Source: Hydractinia symbiolongicarpus (lineage: Eukaryota; Cnidaria; Hydrozoa; Anthoathecata; Hydractiniidae). From it: a stretch of DNA of 64,000 nt. Below are positions 12,947 through 23,045 of the stretch, in pieces; the stretch's first letter is position 1, and the number at the start of each line of letters is the position of its first letter. Both the position numbers and the translations under genes were made by a program. Location: NCBI RefSeq assembly GCF_029227915.1, contig NC_079889.1, positions 2,728,001 through 2,792,000 on the forward strand, in the 5' to 3' direction. Below the pieces are notes generated by a model. It made no database searches. It was not told the origin of the DNA and saw only the letters and a program-made list of their open reading frames with translations.

Positions 12947-14667
12947 CGACTTTACTTGAAATGTTCGGTTTCCAGCAAATTTTACTGTCTAGTCGCTAAC
13001 TAAGAAGATCTCTTAGAAGATTGAGCGTTGAAGTTGTACAGGAGAGGAAAACGGTGCTGATCTATTTCTATTAATTTTCATGTTTAAGGTCACTAGTGCT
13101 GCCCTTATTAACTGATCTCTTTACTTCGCCGCCAGACATACAAAGAGACAAGGGGCTCCGGCTTTGAGATTGGTTAAAGCCGCAATTTTCTTCGCATCAG
13201 ACAGACTTGTTTGGTGCCTAACGTCTCCTCGAAAATAAATCTCTTGTTGGTCATATACACGTACAAGGCCCACTGGTATAGAATATAAAGTTCTCGGGCT
13301 CAGGTACCATCAAGGGCACAGGGCCTTACATTTCACATATTCCAGTTTATTAAATTAAACTGGTTATGCTGTAGAGATCGACCTTCTTCTGAGAGACTAA
13401 ATAAACAACTTTTTTATAAACACTAGCAAAGAAAGCAAAGTTTAAGAAGGAGAGCCATGAAATTGACATGACTATTCAATTTGGCGGTAATTTTAAACAT
13501 ACGACTGGAAGTTAAGTAGCAATATGAAAGATCATTTAATAACAAGAAACAGAAGTAGAAGGAAAGATTTAAATTTCGCAAAAAGGTGAGGTTTTAAATA
13601 AAGTAACTAAAATTATGTGACATATAATTTTTAGGACGATTTATTATTTTTTTGTTAGAATTATTTTCTTAATTCAGATTGATGAAAAGCACAAATCGAA
13701 AGCACAAAATACAACCACTAGCTACGATATTTTAACATGACATTTGAACAAACACAGACAGGCATGTAATATCTATTCTTATATATCCAATTGTTGTTAC
13801 GTTTGTTACTGTAATTTTTTTGAAAATACCAGTATGGAAAATTTAAAGAAACTACTTAAGGAAAGAGTTTACACGGAATAGCCTTTTTTACAATAGACTT
13901 ATAGTATTTGAAGCCCGAGATGAAGCGAACAAAAGTCGAATTGGATTAACTATACAAATTAAGTGCTTCGTTTGAAAAATTAGGAAATTGAGTATGCTGT
14001 CATTAGGAAAATAAGCTCCCTTGGATCTAACCAAATAATGTAACTAAGTTCATGTGAAACATTACAGGAAAATCTTGACATGTTCGTAGTTCTCAACTGC
14101 TTGTGGTTACAATCTTTAAAAAATCGGCTTTTCTTTAGAAATACAACTCAGGTTGAAGTTGTAAAGAAAAGCATTTAATAGCTTTGCTTCCTCGTTGTAA
14201 CGAAAATGAAGCACGTCTCTTTTTTTACCTCTAACCAGCACCATATTTAGAGTAAAAAGTTATGGAAAAAAAAAGTTGTGATGGTAGATGGTAAAATGGT
14301 AGAACAAGGAGGTAGAGGTAGCTTTATTGCTACCTCCTTGGGTAGAATTAAACGTCACGAAATTAGTGTTTCAATCAATAAAATACATATTATGGTACTA
14401 TAGCGGCGCAAAATTTTCAAAAAAGACGGGGTTAATTTGTCATTGGATGAACACCATGTCAGCATTAGTTTTATCTTGGACGATTTGCGAGATTAATTTA
14501 GTAAGTTTTTAACAAATATTGAAAGGATAAAGCGTAAGAAGCATAAAAGCGCAAAACCAGTTCAGCACAAATTTGTTCCATGCGATGAAAAAATTTATTA
14601 CACTTTTATTGAAAATTCTTGCAAGATTCTACTCGCACTACTATGAGGTGGACTATATTATATACGT

Positions 14668-14778
14668 ATATATTAGGTACATATTAGGTATATTTTAGGT
14701 ATATATTAGGTACATATTAGGTATATATTAGGTATATATTAGGTATATATTAGGTATGTATTAGGTATATATTTGATA
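14668..14778. repeat. TATTAGGTATA minisatellite
   Basis: About ten copies of an 11-12-bp unit, ATTAGGTATAT with variants ATTAGGTACAT and ATTTTAGGTATAT. Non-coding. Confidence 0.85.
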
Positions 14779-14991
14779 AAAAATGTAGCAATTCCGCAGG
14801 CAGGATTATTGGACAGGCAAGATATATTTTTAATTTATGCTTAGAAAGCAGGATCACTAGAGAGGCGGAAATATCGGAGAAGCGGGAAAACTATAATAAA
14901 TACAAAAAACAAAGAGGCCTGGTATCGAGAGTGATTACTCCAATTTTAAAAACTCAAAAACATTACAATAATTAACATTAGGCCCCCTCCC

Positions 14992-15018
14992 CTGCAGTGT
15001 TTTCATAAAACACTGCAG
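14992..15018. repeat. Perfect hairpin, 12-bp arms
   Basis: CTGCAGTGTTTT, CAT, then the exact reverse complement of the arm. A partial third copy of the arm follows at 15019-15035. Function unknown. Confidence 0.8.
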
Positions 15019-15797
15019 CGTTTTCATAAAACACTTGAAAAAATGTGAGAAATGTCGATACAGCTGGAATACACTGAAAAAAAGCATATGTTAACTGTTG
15101 ACCTAACTTAAACCGGATTTTAAGCAGGTTGTAGCTTATATAAGTGCTACACCGCAGGAATATACCACAATCATTAAAGAAGAAATAATATTACTAAATT
15201 AATTTCCGCCAAGTTATTTAATTTATTATTTCCATTATGAATTGGAATTTCCTAGTTTGTGGATTTCCCACAAAATAGATATACGGCATTAGTTGACCAA
15301 AATGTCCCACTCATGCAGAAACAGAGGACTGGTGACTAAAATTAAAAAACACTAGTCTGGCCTTCTAACATTCACTTACTAGGCAGCAACACATATCACG
15401 ACGTATGAAGATCTTGGAATTTGCTGAAATTGGAACTCTTTACGACTGCAAGCTAAGAACATAATTATGTTGTGGCCACTGTTATGGGAGCGTTGACAGC
15501 TCCAAAATTCTGTGTCTTGTTTCCAACTGTTTGTAGCCGCGAGCTATAAAATTTAAAATCCTCTGTGTTAACAGTTTAGCTAAAATTGTATAAAGCCTTA
15601 TGGAAAACACACAGCATCATACAATTAACTACGTGTTATTGCATGAATGTTTCGAATTAGACAAGTAATAACACTGCGTGCACTCGAAATTGAAATAAGC
15701 ACGGCCTCCATGTGACTTATGTAGTAGGTCCCGTTCAGCTCAAGTCGTCGAAGTTAACACAAAATTCAGAAATTGCAGTTACAAGGAACCTCTAACG

Positions 15798-18457
15798 ATG
15801 AAGTTTTTTATCAACGCCATTATCTTCTTGCAATGGTTAAACAATGTTTATGGATGGTGGGGCTGTTTTAAAGTTACCGGCATGCTAAAATGCGGACCAA
15901 AGTTATATCAGCCCGCGAGAGCACAGCTTTACGATGACGATACACTTACAAAAGGTATGTGCTTTCTCAATGTCTTTTAAGGCTAATAAAATGTAATTTC
16001 AGAATAATTTCGTATTAAACAAAATAAGCCGGGAAAAAATCTAGAATCTATCACGGAGCAAAGCTTAAAAAGGTGGAATGTTCTAAAAATGAGATTAAGT
16101 GTTAAAAAATCGATGTAGAATATGCCGGTTTCGGTGGACGTAAGAAAGTGTGCAAAATATGCTAGTAGCAACGTCTCTTTAATAATAGCCGTATTTTGTC
16201 TGTGTCCGCGAGAGCCACGTGCCGTAACGAAATTTTTAAAATGCGCACCAATACCAAATGCGATATATTTTTGTCCACCTTGTTGCAACGGATAAATTTA
16301 AAGGACGGGCGAACCCGTGGATTTTTCCACGGGCTAACGACTAGTCTCTTTAATAATAGCCGTTCTCTGTCTGTTTGTTTGTGCGCGAGAAAAACGTCGT
16401 GTTACGGAAACGCATGAGGCAGTATAAAATGGGCGGCAAAACCATGGATTTATTCACTTGTGCTCGACTAGTCTATATTAACTCTACGCGTTTTCTGTCC
16501 CACTGGCTGATGTCGTGTTAACCACACACGAATTCTTTAAGGGTAAAATATAGAACATGATATAGTCTTGCTGACTTTGTTGAAACTTAAAAAAGTTATT
16601 GCATTGGTTAACGACGTTCGGAGAAGGTCCTTTATGAGTTTATGAGCTGTATAAACAAACGAAGCAATTTTTGGCTACAAACAAAATCATAGTGCAGGAG
16701 CTAGCTATAGCTTGCTAAGGTTTTCGTTTAGTTTGGGATATGTGCTTTCTCCTATACAACATTTTTGTGTTATCTTTACAAATTTGATTTTAAGCTCCAT
16801 ATTGGGTTTGGTTTTTCTTCCTCCAAGCTAATTAAAAAGTAATAGTAGCAGACATAGGCATTTGCAGAAAACTTTTGCAAAGTACATGAAAAAATATTTC
16901 CGCAATGAAGTTTCGACTGTTTTTAGAAGTTGCGATAAAGTTATTTTTTATAAGCACAATAAACTTAAAATAATTCACTGGCTGTATGTACTAAACGCTT
17001 ATCCCGGTGTGGCACTTTATTATTTTTGAACTTCCACGTGGGCATACTCTACAAAATAAGATATGACAGTTGACTGGTTTTTGCTAAGATAGATAGGTAC
17101 CAACATCCCGTGTTACTATTATTGTTTATTTTATCTGATTTTTTTTTGTAAAAGACATCATACCTGCAAAGGTTTATGGCAACATCGTTGAAAGCACTTC
17201 ACTGGGTGTGCAATAAACTGTGTGTTTTTACAATAAACTGAACTGAAGATTCAAATTTGAAATTTCCTAAGAGCTTATTCCGCAAATTGAAATGTTTTTC
17301 TTGTACAAGGCTACAACAGTACTTTATGTATATTATTTTTTTGTGGCCGTAGAAAAATGCACTGGTTTACCCGTTCTTTTCATACTGCATTGCGTTCTTC
17401 CCGCTACTTGCAGTACCATTTTTTGTGACAGACAGAGGTATACGGGCATTATAACATGGACTAGTCGATGGGCTGTGGATAAATTCACGGAGTCGCCCGT
17501 CCTTTATTTACTGGAATTCGTGTGTTTCGCTACCTGTGGTACCATTTTACGCAGAAACAGACAGACGACAGCTATTATTAGAGTAACTAGCCGTAATCCC
17601 GTGGAAAAATCCACGGGGTCACCCGTCCTTTATATATCGCATTTCGTGTTTCCGCCACAGGACTTGCCTATCACGGACAGACAGACAAAATACGGCTATT
17701 ATTATATAGATTTATTGATTGACATATTTTTATTCAAATTGCTGTTGTGTGGTGAAGTATACTTATATTAGGCGCTCCTCCCGGTATGAGGAATGATGTA
17801 GTTAACCGCTTAACCTGAATTTCAACACCGGATTACCCAGCTAGTCTGTTACGTTACTACCCAATTTTATCTATTTAAAATGGCTACGTGTTCCCCAAAG
17901 AGTAAATAATTTGCTGACAGGCGTGTGGATATTTTGCGTTGAAAGTGTGAATGTTTAGTTAACTGAGATCAGTTTATTCAGATTTCTATATTCCAATTTA
18001 AGCATTCCTATGGGTGGAATTGTGCGGGATAATCTTCTATAATTTGTACGAACATTGCAATCTTTTTAATTCATTTTTTAGTTTCTTCTTTTTTATTTTC
18101 TGTATGATGTTCTTCGTTTTAGATGACAACATGATCGTGGAATTCGGTTACGGGAGCAACGGTTTTGGTCCCAATCGATTCATTACACATAACTCTGCGC
18201 TTATTTTAGAGGGTTGTGCTGAAGATTTTGGCACTGTGCCAGATCCTCATTTGCGAATTTCTAATTACCAATGTTACGGAAAAACAGTGGAATTCAAAGT
18301 TAAAGTAAATGAAAAGAAATGCCGGTATTCTAGAGGACCTCTTCAAAAGAATAATGGAGGTTTTGTTAAAACTGTGCACCAATTCGAGTGTTACGGTGTA
18401 GAAATTGATTTGGAAACAGAGAAGGTCGAACAGCAAGTTAAAAGATTATCACATTAA
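15798..18457 (+). CDS. Secreted transthyretin-like (TTL) family protein, 2 exons
   Basis: Exons 15798-15954 and 18123-18457 join in phase 1 across a 2.2-kb GT-AG intron (GTATGT ... TTTTAG) to give 163 residues. Residues 1-19 are a signal peptide (MKFFINAIIFLQWLNNVYG), so the protein is probably secreted. The mature part shows the TTL pattern. There is VTGMLKCG near the start, then a beta-strand ending QLYDDDTLTK, an asparagine/glycine-rich loop, a central Ala/Leu strand, PDPHLRISNYQCYG, and a distal Cys pair around KKCRYSRG. TTL proteins are best known from nematodes, where some bridge dying cells to phagocytes; a role here is not known. It could alternatively be a distant beta-sandwich secreted family. 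The intron carries copies of the 125-bp repeat in both orientations. Confidence 0.78.
16176..16480 (+). repeat. Copies of the 125-bp hairpin repeat, plus orientation
   Basis: Shares with the 8670-9353 array the segments TAATAGCCGTATTTTGTCTG, ATGCGCACCAATACCAAATG and CCGTGGATTTTTCCACGGGC, ending in GACTAG. A second, more divergent unit follows to about 16472. Confidence 0.82.
17400..17710 (-). repeat. Copies of the 125-bp hairpin repeat, minus orientation
   Basis: Inverted copies. CCCGTGGAAAAATCCACGGG is at about 17598-17617, followed by GTCACCCGTCCTTTATATAT and, near the right end, the reverse of the CCGTATTTTGTCTG segment. With the copies at 16176-16480 this makes a widely spaced inverted pair within one intron. 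Confidence 0.8.
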
Positions 18458-18480
18458 AAATTAGTTCTTCATGTAATTTT

Positions 18481-18794
18481 CACTATTGTGCGAATCAGGA
18501 AGTTATGAATTAATTTAATAAAGTTTAAAGTACTCGGTTCACTTCTAGTGTTTTAGTTCTTTGAATAAAAGATAACACATATATTGTCACTTATATTTGT
18601 CATCCACCAACATCGTGACATACTTTGCGGTCGATTTCACTATTGTGCGAATCAGGAAGTTATGAATTAATTTAATAAAGTTTAAAGTACTCGGTTCACT
18701 TCTAGTGTTTTAGTTCTTTGAATAAAAGATAACACATATATTGTCACTTATATTTGTCATCCACCAACATCGTGACATACTTTGCGGTCGACTT
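18481..18794 (+). repeat. 157-bp tandem duplication of the TTL 3' UTR
   Basis: Two nearly identical units, 18481-18637 and 18638-18794, both beginning CACTATTGTGCGAATCAGG. The first starts 23 bp after the TTL stop codon. Each carries an AATAAA hexamer, so the 3' UTR and its poly(A) signal are doubled. Near identity points to a recent event. Confidence 0.92.
18517..18522 (+). terminator. Poly(A) signal of the TTL gene (duplicated at 18674-18679)
   Basis: AATAAA 60 bp after the stop codon, repeated exactly 157 bp downstream by the tandem duplication. Either could be used. Confidence 0.55.
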
Positions 18795-19292
18795 CACTAT
18801 ACCTTAAATGATTTTTAATAATTCAAATAGTTAAAGCATTTTAAATTGCTGAAACTCAAAGTTGAAATATGTGTGTGTAAAGAGCCTTTTAACTCAGCTG
18901 TAAAATTCATTGAAATACTTTTATTCACGAAAGAAAATAAACTCAGAATTACTGATATAACCTGTTTTAGCACTTTTCAAAAATTACAATTAATTCAACG
19001 TTTTGAAAATAGAAACGCTGTTATAACACAAGAATTTCTAATTTTTTATGTAATCCTTACATTTAACTTTTCGCCACAGCACGTCATGCATCCATTTTTC
19101 TTTCAGTTTCCTTATTCGTATGATAAAAGTACTATTTTTTAAGACATATTCAAGATTTTAGAAGCAGTTCTTATTTTAGTAAATGGGCTACCTGAGTACA
19201 ATCGGAACCTCCTCATAACTGGTTGAAAGAAAGTAACAACTTAAAAAGTTTACTTTTAATTTTTTGTGTTTAACACGATCCGATTTCTAATT

Positions 19293-19344
19293 TACGATGG
19301 CCCTGAAGGGTCATACACTTCTCACCAAATTTTTTTACTTCCCG
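19293..19344 (+). repeat. Left terminal inverted repeat of the integrase-core transposon
   Basis: A 52-bp segment from TACGATGGCCCTGAAGGG to TTACTTCCCG, an exact reverse complement of 22973-23024. It contains a small dyad, CCCTGAAGGG. The less conserved outer part runs from about 19266. Confidence 0.93.
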
Positions 19345-19548
19345 ATTTTTTTTTTACTTCCCGCTACTTTTTTTTTACTTCCCGCTACTTTTTTTTCACT
19401 TCCCGCTACTTTTTTTTCACTTCCCGCTTTTTTTTTCACTTCCCGCTTTTTTTTCACTTCCCGCTTTTTTTTTCACTTCCCGCTTTTTTTTTCACTTCCC
19501 GCTTTTTTTTTCACTTCCCGCTTTTTTTTTCACTTCTCGCTTTCTTTT
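19335..19548 (+). repeat. Left subterminal array of CTTCCCGC units
   Basis: Eleven or more units of CTTCCCGC, with or without TA, followed by a run of 7-11 T and often CA. The mirror array is at about 22805-22980. Paired subterminal arrays of short motifs often serve as transposase binding sites; that function here is inference. Confidence 0.88.
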
Positions 19549-19606
19549 ACTTACATAAAAATTCACTCCAAGCACTTTTTTTATTGTCTCATGACAACAT
19601 TCAAAC

Positions 19607-20782
19607 ATGGCGACGGTTCCAGATGAGATAAAAACAGTAGTGGTAAAGTATTTCAACGAAGGGCTGACATGCACTGAAATTATTGAATTTCTCAGGATAC
19701 AACATAACTATGAAGTAAGCTTGTCGACTGTTAAAAGATGGTTACGTTATTTTGGATTACGCAAAAGACCTCTATCAAATAACAGAAGTCCTCGTATGAC
19801 GGTTAGGGAAGCTGTTAGAGATGAACTGAGCGGAAGTGGTGCAGGAGTGGGGTATCGTAGAATTCATAGAATTTTGATTTCAAAAGGCATTGCATGTAGA
19901 AGGGAAGATGTGAGAAAGTTTATGAAGCTACTCGACCCAACAGGTGTTGACTTACGACGACGAAAAAGACTTCACCGCCGCAAATACAGATCTCCCGGTC
20001 CAAATTTTGCGTGGCACATTGACGGTCATGATAAGCTTAAACCCTATGGATTCAGTATTCATGGATGCATAGACGGCTTTTCTAGGAAGCTTATTTGGCT
20101 GGAAGTTGGAGCAAGCAATAAACTTCCAGAGGTGGTTGCAGGATTTTATCTCGAAGCTGTCTCTAAATTAAAGGGAGTGCCACTGACGATAAAAGCAGAT
20201 GACGGTACCGAGCACTCACTAATCGAGCCTATGCATATTTACCTTAGATCGTTATCAGGAGGACAAAATGTGAATGACAGTTTTAGTAGAATAAGTTCAC
20301 CACAAAATCAAAGAATTGAATCATACTGGGCTATGTTACAAAGGGACAAAATTGGTTGGTGGAAGCGCTTTTTTGCAGATTTAGCTGACCTCGATATGCT
20401 TGACACATTAGATCCGGTATTACTCGACTGCATTCGCTTTTGTTTCATGCCATTAATTCGAAAAGATTTGTGCTCAATCATGTCACACTGAAATTCGCAC
20501 ATAATTTCTAAAAGTCGAAACAATGGTCCTAGTGGCCGTCCAAACTGTATGTTTCATCTCCCTCATTTATATGAGGCAGAAAACTTTTTACAACAAGTTG
20601 ATCAAGAAGAAGTCGATGAGTTTTTTCCTGTGGTCGAAAACAACGTGTTAGATGTTTCAAGCGAATTTACAGAATTCGCAGAGTATTTTCTTGCAAGAGA
20701 CGGATTAAATCGTCCTGTTAACCCTGAAGAGGCCTTGAATCTGTACATTTATTTACTCGAAAAAATAGCACATTTTTCCTGA
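19607..20782 (+). pseudogene. DDE/integrase-core transposase with one premature stop
   Basis: The ATG at 19607 opens 294 codons to TGA at 20489-20491. The same frame then continues, unbroken, to 20782. A helix-turn-helix region covers about residues 15-55. The integrase core shows HIDGHD (D139), IKADDGTEH (D198) and QRIESYW (E238), a D-D-E triad. The stop codon lies directly before NSH in what should be the C-terminal WNSH-type motif, so TGA most simply replaces TGG (Trp). Downstream residues (NNGPSGRP, then FHLPHLYEAENF) still look conserved. The copy is therefore disabled by one base change, or depends on read-through. The gene reads inward from the left end of the transposon. Confidence 0.87.
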
Positions 20783-21470
20783 TAGTCTATAAAAATAAGT
20801 TCAGAGCACTAAGCAATTATTTGTAACATTGTTACGTTTTTATGTTGCATACATGGAAAGGTATAGAATCTAACAATGACAAAATTATTAAGTGGTAGCA
20901 AATAATTAATGATGTTAAAAACAATCTACAATGTATATATACAATGGTTGAAAATAAAAATAGAAATAAAATATAGAAAATACTCATATATATTTCATAT
21001 CTCACACTCAGTTGTTATGTTGAATAAAAAAAGAAGAAATTTTATCCTTGTCCCAGGGTATCTTGGCCCCTGAGCCGTTATTAAGAGCAGCCAATTATTT
21101 CCACTGCTATCAAATTTATCACAAAGGCAAAATGCCCCCGGAACGAAGTTGAAGAAATTTGGGAATATGTGCAATGAGGATATCAATTGATTTCCACAGA
21201 GACAACTGAATTATTTTCATGTGGGGCTATATACATTAACAAAATTGCTAGAACAAAAACAACATCTGAAACAAAACAAGTAAATATAATTTTCAAATAG
21301 AAGTCACATCCGATGCATGAATTCTAAAACTTTTTTAATCTAAACCAAGCCCTATCAAAAATGTAGAAAGTTTAAAAAACAAAAATAGGCATCAATAATA
21401 TAAACAAACATAATATCAGAACAGAATTGCCACCAGCATTTCATCTTATATATACTATAAACACAAGTAA
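20783..21470. other. Convergent 3' region between transposase and HECT-like gene
   Basis: About 690 bp with no supported coding sequence. It should hold the 3' UTRs of both convergent genes, and AATAAA-like motifs occur near 20957-20970. Confidence 0.6.
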
Positions 21471-22277
21471 TTACATAATATCCATCTCCCAATCCCCCTG
21501 CTGGAGTATCTTGTGAAATTCCTCACGCAGTTCACAAAAGCTGTTGTATGTACTTGGCAGTTCAAGGCATGGACCACAAGTGTGAGCAATTGGTCTTCTT
21601 GAAAATACGCTTTCAGGTTTAATAAAATCAATATCTATCTTGTTGACTGTCAAAATATCAGAACCGGTCAAAAATTGCATGAATTTCTTCAACATGGTCA
21701 ACTCTAAACCACGTATATACTGCTTCAGGAAACTAAACGAATCTCTTTGTGAATTATCTTCAGGAACACAATGTTTGAACAATGCAATAACTTTTTTTGT
21801 CGAAGGTACTTTTTCGTCATAAAATTGCTTTACAGAATCAATTGTGCTAAACTCAGGTTCAGAGCGCAATTCTTGAAAACATTCTTGCCATGAAGTCGCT
21901 ATCAGGTGAGGTTTTTGGATTAACTCTTGACGAGCTATCTCAAATACAACATTCTTCACATTTTCTATAGTTACTATAGTTATCTCCCTGAAAGTGATCG
22001 GGGTGGGATGCTCCACATCTATAAACCGTGGTCCACCACCATCCTTCATCTTAACCAGTTTGTAGTCGCACGATTCAAAATCATATCTTTCATACTTTAG
22101 CTGCAATTTTTTTACTTTCTTTGACTGGGGTTTTGATTTTTTTGGTGTGGATCTTATTTTTGACAACAAATTACTCAACCTGTGCTCTACTTTCTTTTTT
22201 TTCTTTTTTTTTTTCATCGCCAACAGGATGGTTGCTATCATCTGTTGAGGAACTTCCCTGGTTGTTGCTGGTCTCAT
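21471..22277 (-). CDS. HECT E3-ligase C-lobe-like protein inside the transposon
   Basis: 268 residues from ATG at 22277. A run of eight Lys (22-29) is followed by a basic segment, a middle region of unknown fold, and a C-terminal part (about 190-268) with the HECT C-lobe signature. That signature is an FLTGSD motif (202-207), then PIAHTCGPCLELPSTYNSF with candidate catalytic Cys at 234, then ELREEFHKIL. A full HECT domain is about 350 residues; only the C-lobe is clear, so self-sufficient ligase activity is doubtful. The N-terminus may be wrong. Another ATG at 22329 opens a frame rich in Ser/Asn/Asp/Glu that runs into the poly-Lys tract but is one base out of register at the A-run (about 22193-22215). 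A homopolymer indel could join the two. The gene reads inward from the right transposon end, convergent with the transposase. Confidence 0.72.
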   Translation of the reverse strand: MRPATTREVPQQMIATILLAMKKKKKKKKVEHRLSNLLSKIRSTPKKSKPQSKKVKKLQLKYERYDFESCDYKLVKMKDGGGPRFIDVEHPTPITFREITIVTIENVKNVVFEIARQELIQKPHLIATSWQECFQELRSEPEFSTIDSVKQFYDEKVPSTKKVIALFKHCVPEDNSQRDSFSFLKQYIRGLELTMLKKFMQFLTGSDILTVNKIDIDFIKPESVFSRRPIAHTCGPCLELPSTYNSFCELREEFHKILQQGDWEMDIM

Positions 22278-22388
22278 TCAAAACAGCTTTTACTTCAGTT
22301 TGAATGGTTTTACGCAAAACGTTATCCATCGATAAAATATTATCTATTCAATATTAGCTAAAATATAAAAGCAAAGCATAAGCTAGCT

Positions 22389-22522
22389 AGCTACAGTGCT
22401 CATGGCCATGCATTGATCATAGCAGAACAGGAAGAGAGTAAAGATAGCTATAATTAGCTACAGTGCTCATGGCCATGCATTGATCATAGCAGAACAGGAA
22501 GAGAGTAAAGATAGCTATAATA
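22389..22522. repeat. 67-bp tandem duplication upstream of the HECT-like gene
   Basis: Two near-identical units. Each contains TAGCTACAGTGCTCATGGCC and GATCATAGCAGAACAGG and ends in AAAGATAGCTATAAT. It lies between the right-end array and the start of the HECT-like gene, so it may alter that promoter. Confidence 0.88.
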
Positions 22523-22536
22523 TTAAATGAATCTCT

Positions 22537-22558
22537 CCCCCCCCCCCCCCCCCCCCCT
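22537..22558. repeat. Poly(C) homopolymer, about 22 nt
   Basis: An uninterrupted C run, conspicuous in AT-rich DNA. Its exact length is liable to sequencing error. Confidence 0.85.
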
Positions 22559-22804
22559 ACCCAGTGTGTCAGCTTTTATCCCTAGAATAAACAACACAAT
22601 TTAGAGCTCGTATTTAACTAGATCAAGAATAAACCAAACTACGACGCCAAACTTAAATTATAACATTATCTAGATCTAGGATAAACCAAACTTAAATGAT
22701 AATACTGAAATAAAACCATCTAAGATCTGCCAAATTTAGTTGGCCACCACCTAGTTGTTGATAATATGGAGCGCGAAAGAGTAGAAAAAGATGACAGAAT
22801 GATC

Positions 22805-22980
22805 AAAGCGTGCGGAAGTAAAAAAAAGCGGGAAGTGAAAAAAAAAGCGGGAAGTGAAAAAAAAGAAGCGGGAAGTGAAAAAAAAAAGTAGCGGGAAGTA
22901 AAAAAAAAAGTAGCGGGAAGTAAAAAAAAAAGCGGGAAGTGAAAAAAAAAGCGGGAAGTGAAAAAAAAGTAGCGGGAAGT
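22805..22980 (-). repeat. Right subterminal array of CTTCCCGC units
   Basis: On this strand it reads GCGGGAAGT(G/A)AAAAAAA, about nine units, mirroring the left array. Some units carry the AGTAGCGGG variant that matches the GCTAC variant on the left. Confidence 0.88.
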
Positions 22981-23024
22981 AAAAAAATTTGGTGAGAAGT
23001 GTATGACCCTTCAGGGCCATCGTA
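22973..23024 (-). repeat. Right terminal inverted repeat of the integrase-core transposon
   Basis: Exact reverse complement of 19293-19344. The weaker outer part extends to about 23045 (GTAAACAC). Confidence 0.93.
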
Positions 23025-23045
23025 CTAATTAAATCGTGTAAACAC

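Larger units (their letters stand above)
12950..15797. other. Intergenic, no gene recognised
   Basis: AT-rich sequence upstream of the TTL gene. It holds a short TATTAGG-type minisatellite (14668-14778) and a small perfect hairpin (14992-15018). Open frames are short and unconvincing. Confidence 0.55.
15955..18122 (+). other. Intron of the TTL gene with repeat copies
   Basis: GT-AG intron. It contains copies of the hairpin-bearing 125-bp repeat at about 16176-16480 (plus) and about 17400-17710 (minus). No independent gene is supported; the 159-residue frame at 17292-17771 is largely repeat sequence read in reverse. Confidence 0.75.
19266..23045. mobile_element. Complete integrase-core DNA transposon with convergent HECT-like gene
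   Basis: A 3.8-kb element. Its inner terminal repeats (19293-19344 and 22973-23024) are a perfect 52-bp inverted match, with a weaker match extending outward to GTGTTTA at both ends. Inside each end is an array of CTTCCCGC units separated by T-runs. The left half carries a transposase (plus strand, one premature stop). The right half carries a HECT-like gene (minus strand). The two genes converge at about 20.8-21.5 kb. The transposase type, a single-gene rve/DDE protein with WHIDGHDKLKPYG, resembles eukaryotic IS3-like (IS3EU) elements; that class name is inference. No clear target-site duplication was found. Confidence 0.85.

Noticed and set aside
17292-17771. 159-residue frame in the TTL intron
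   Set aside because: It is composed of inverted copies of the 125-bp repeat and lacks protein motifs.
19266-19631. Two Phe-rich plus-strand frames of 121 and 109 residues
   Set aside because: They come from T-runs in the left subterminal array of the transposon; one starts with a non-ATG codon.
22751-23020. Phe-rich minus-strand frame of 89 residues
   Set aside because: Same artefact from the right subterminal array.
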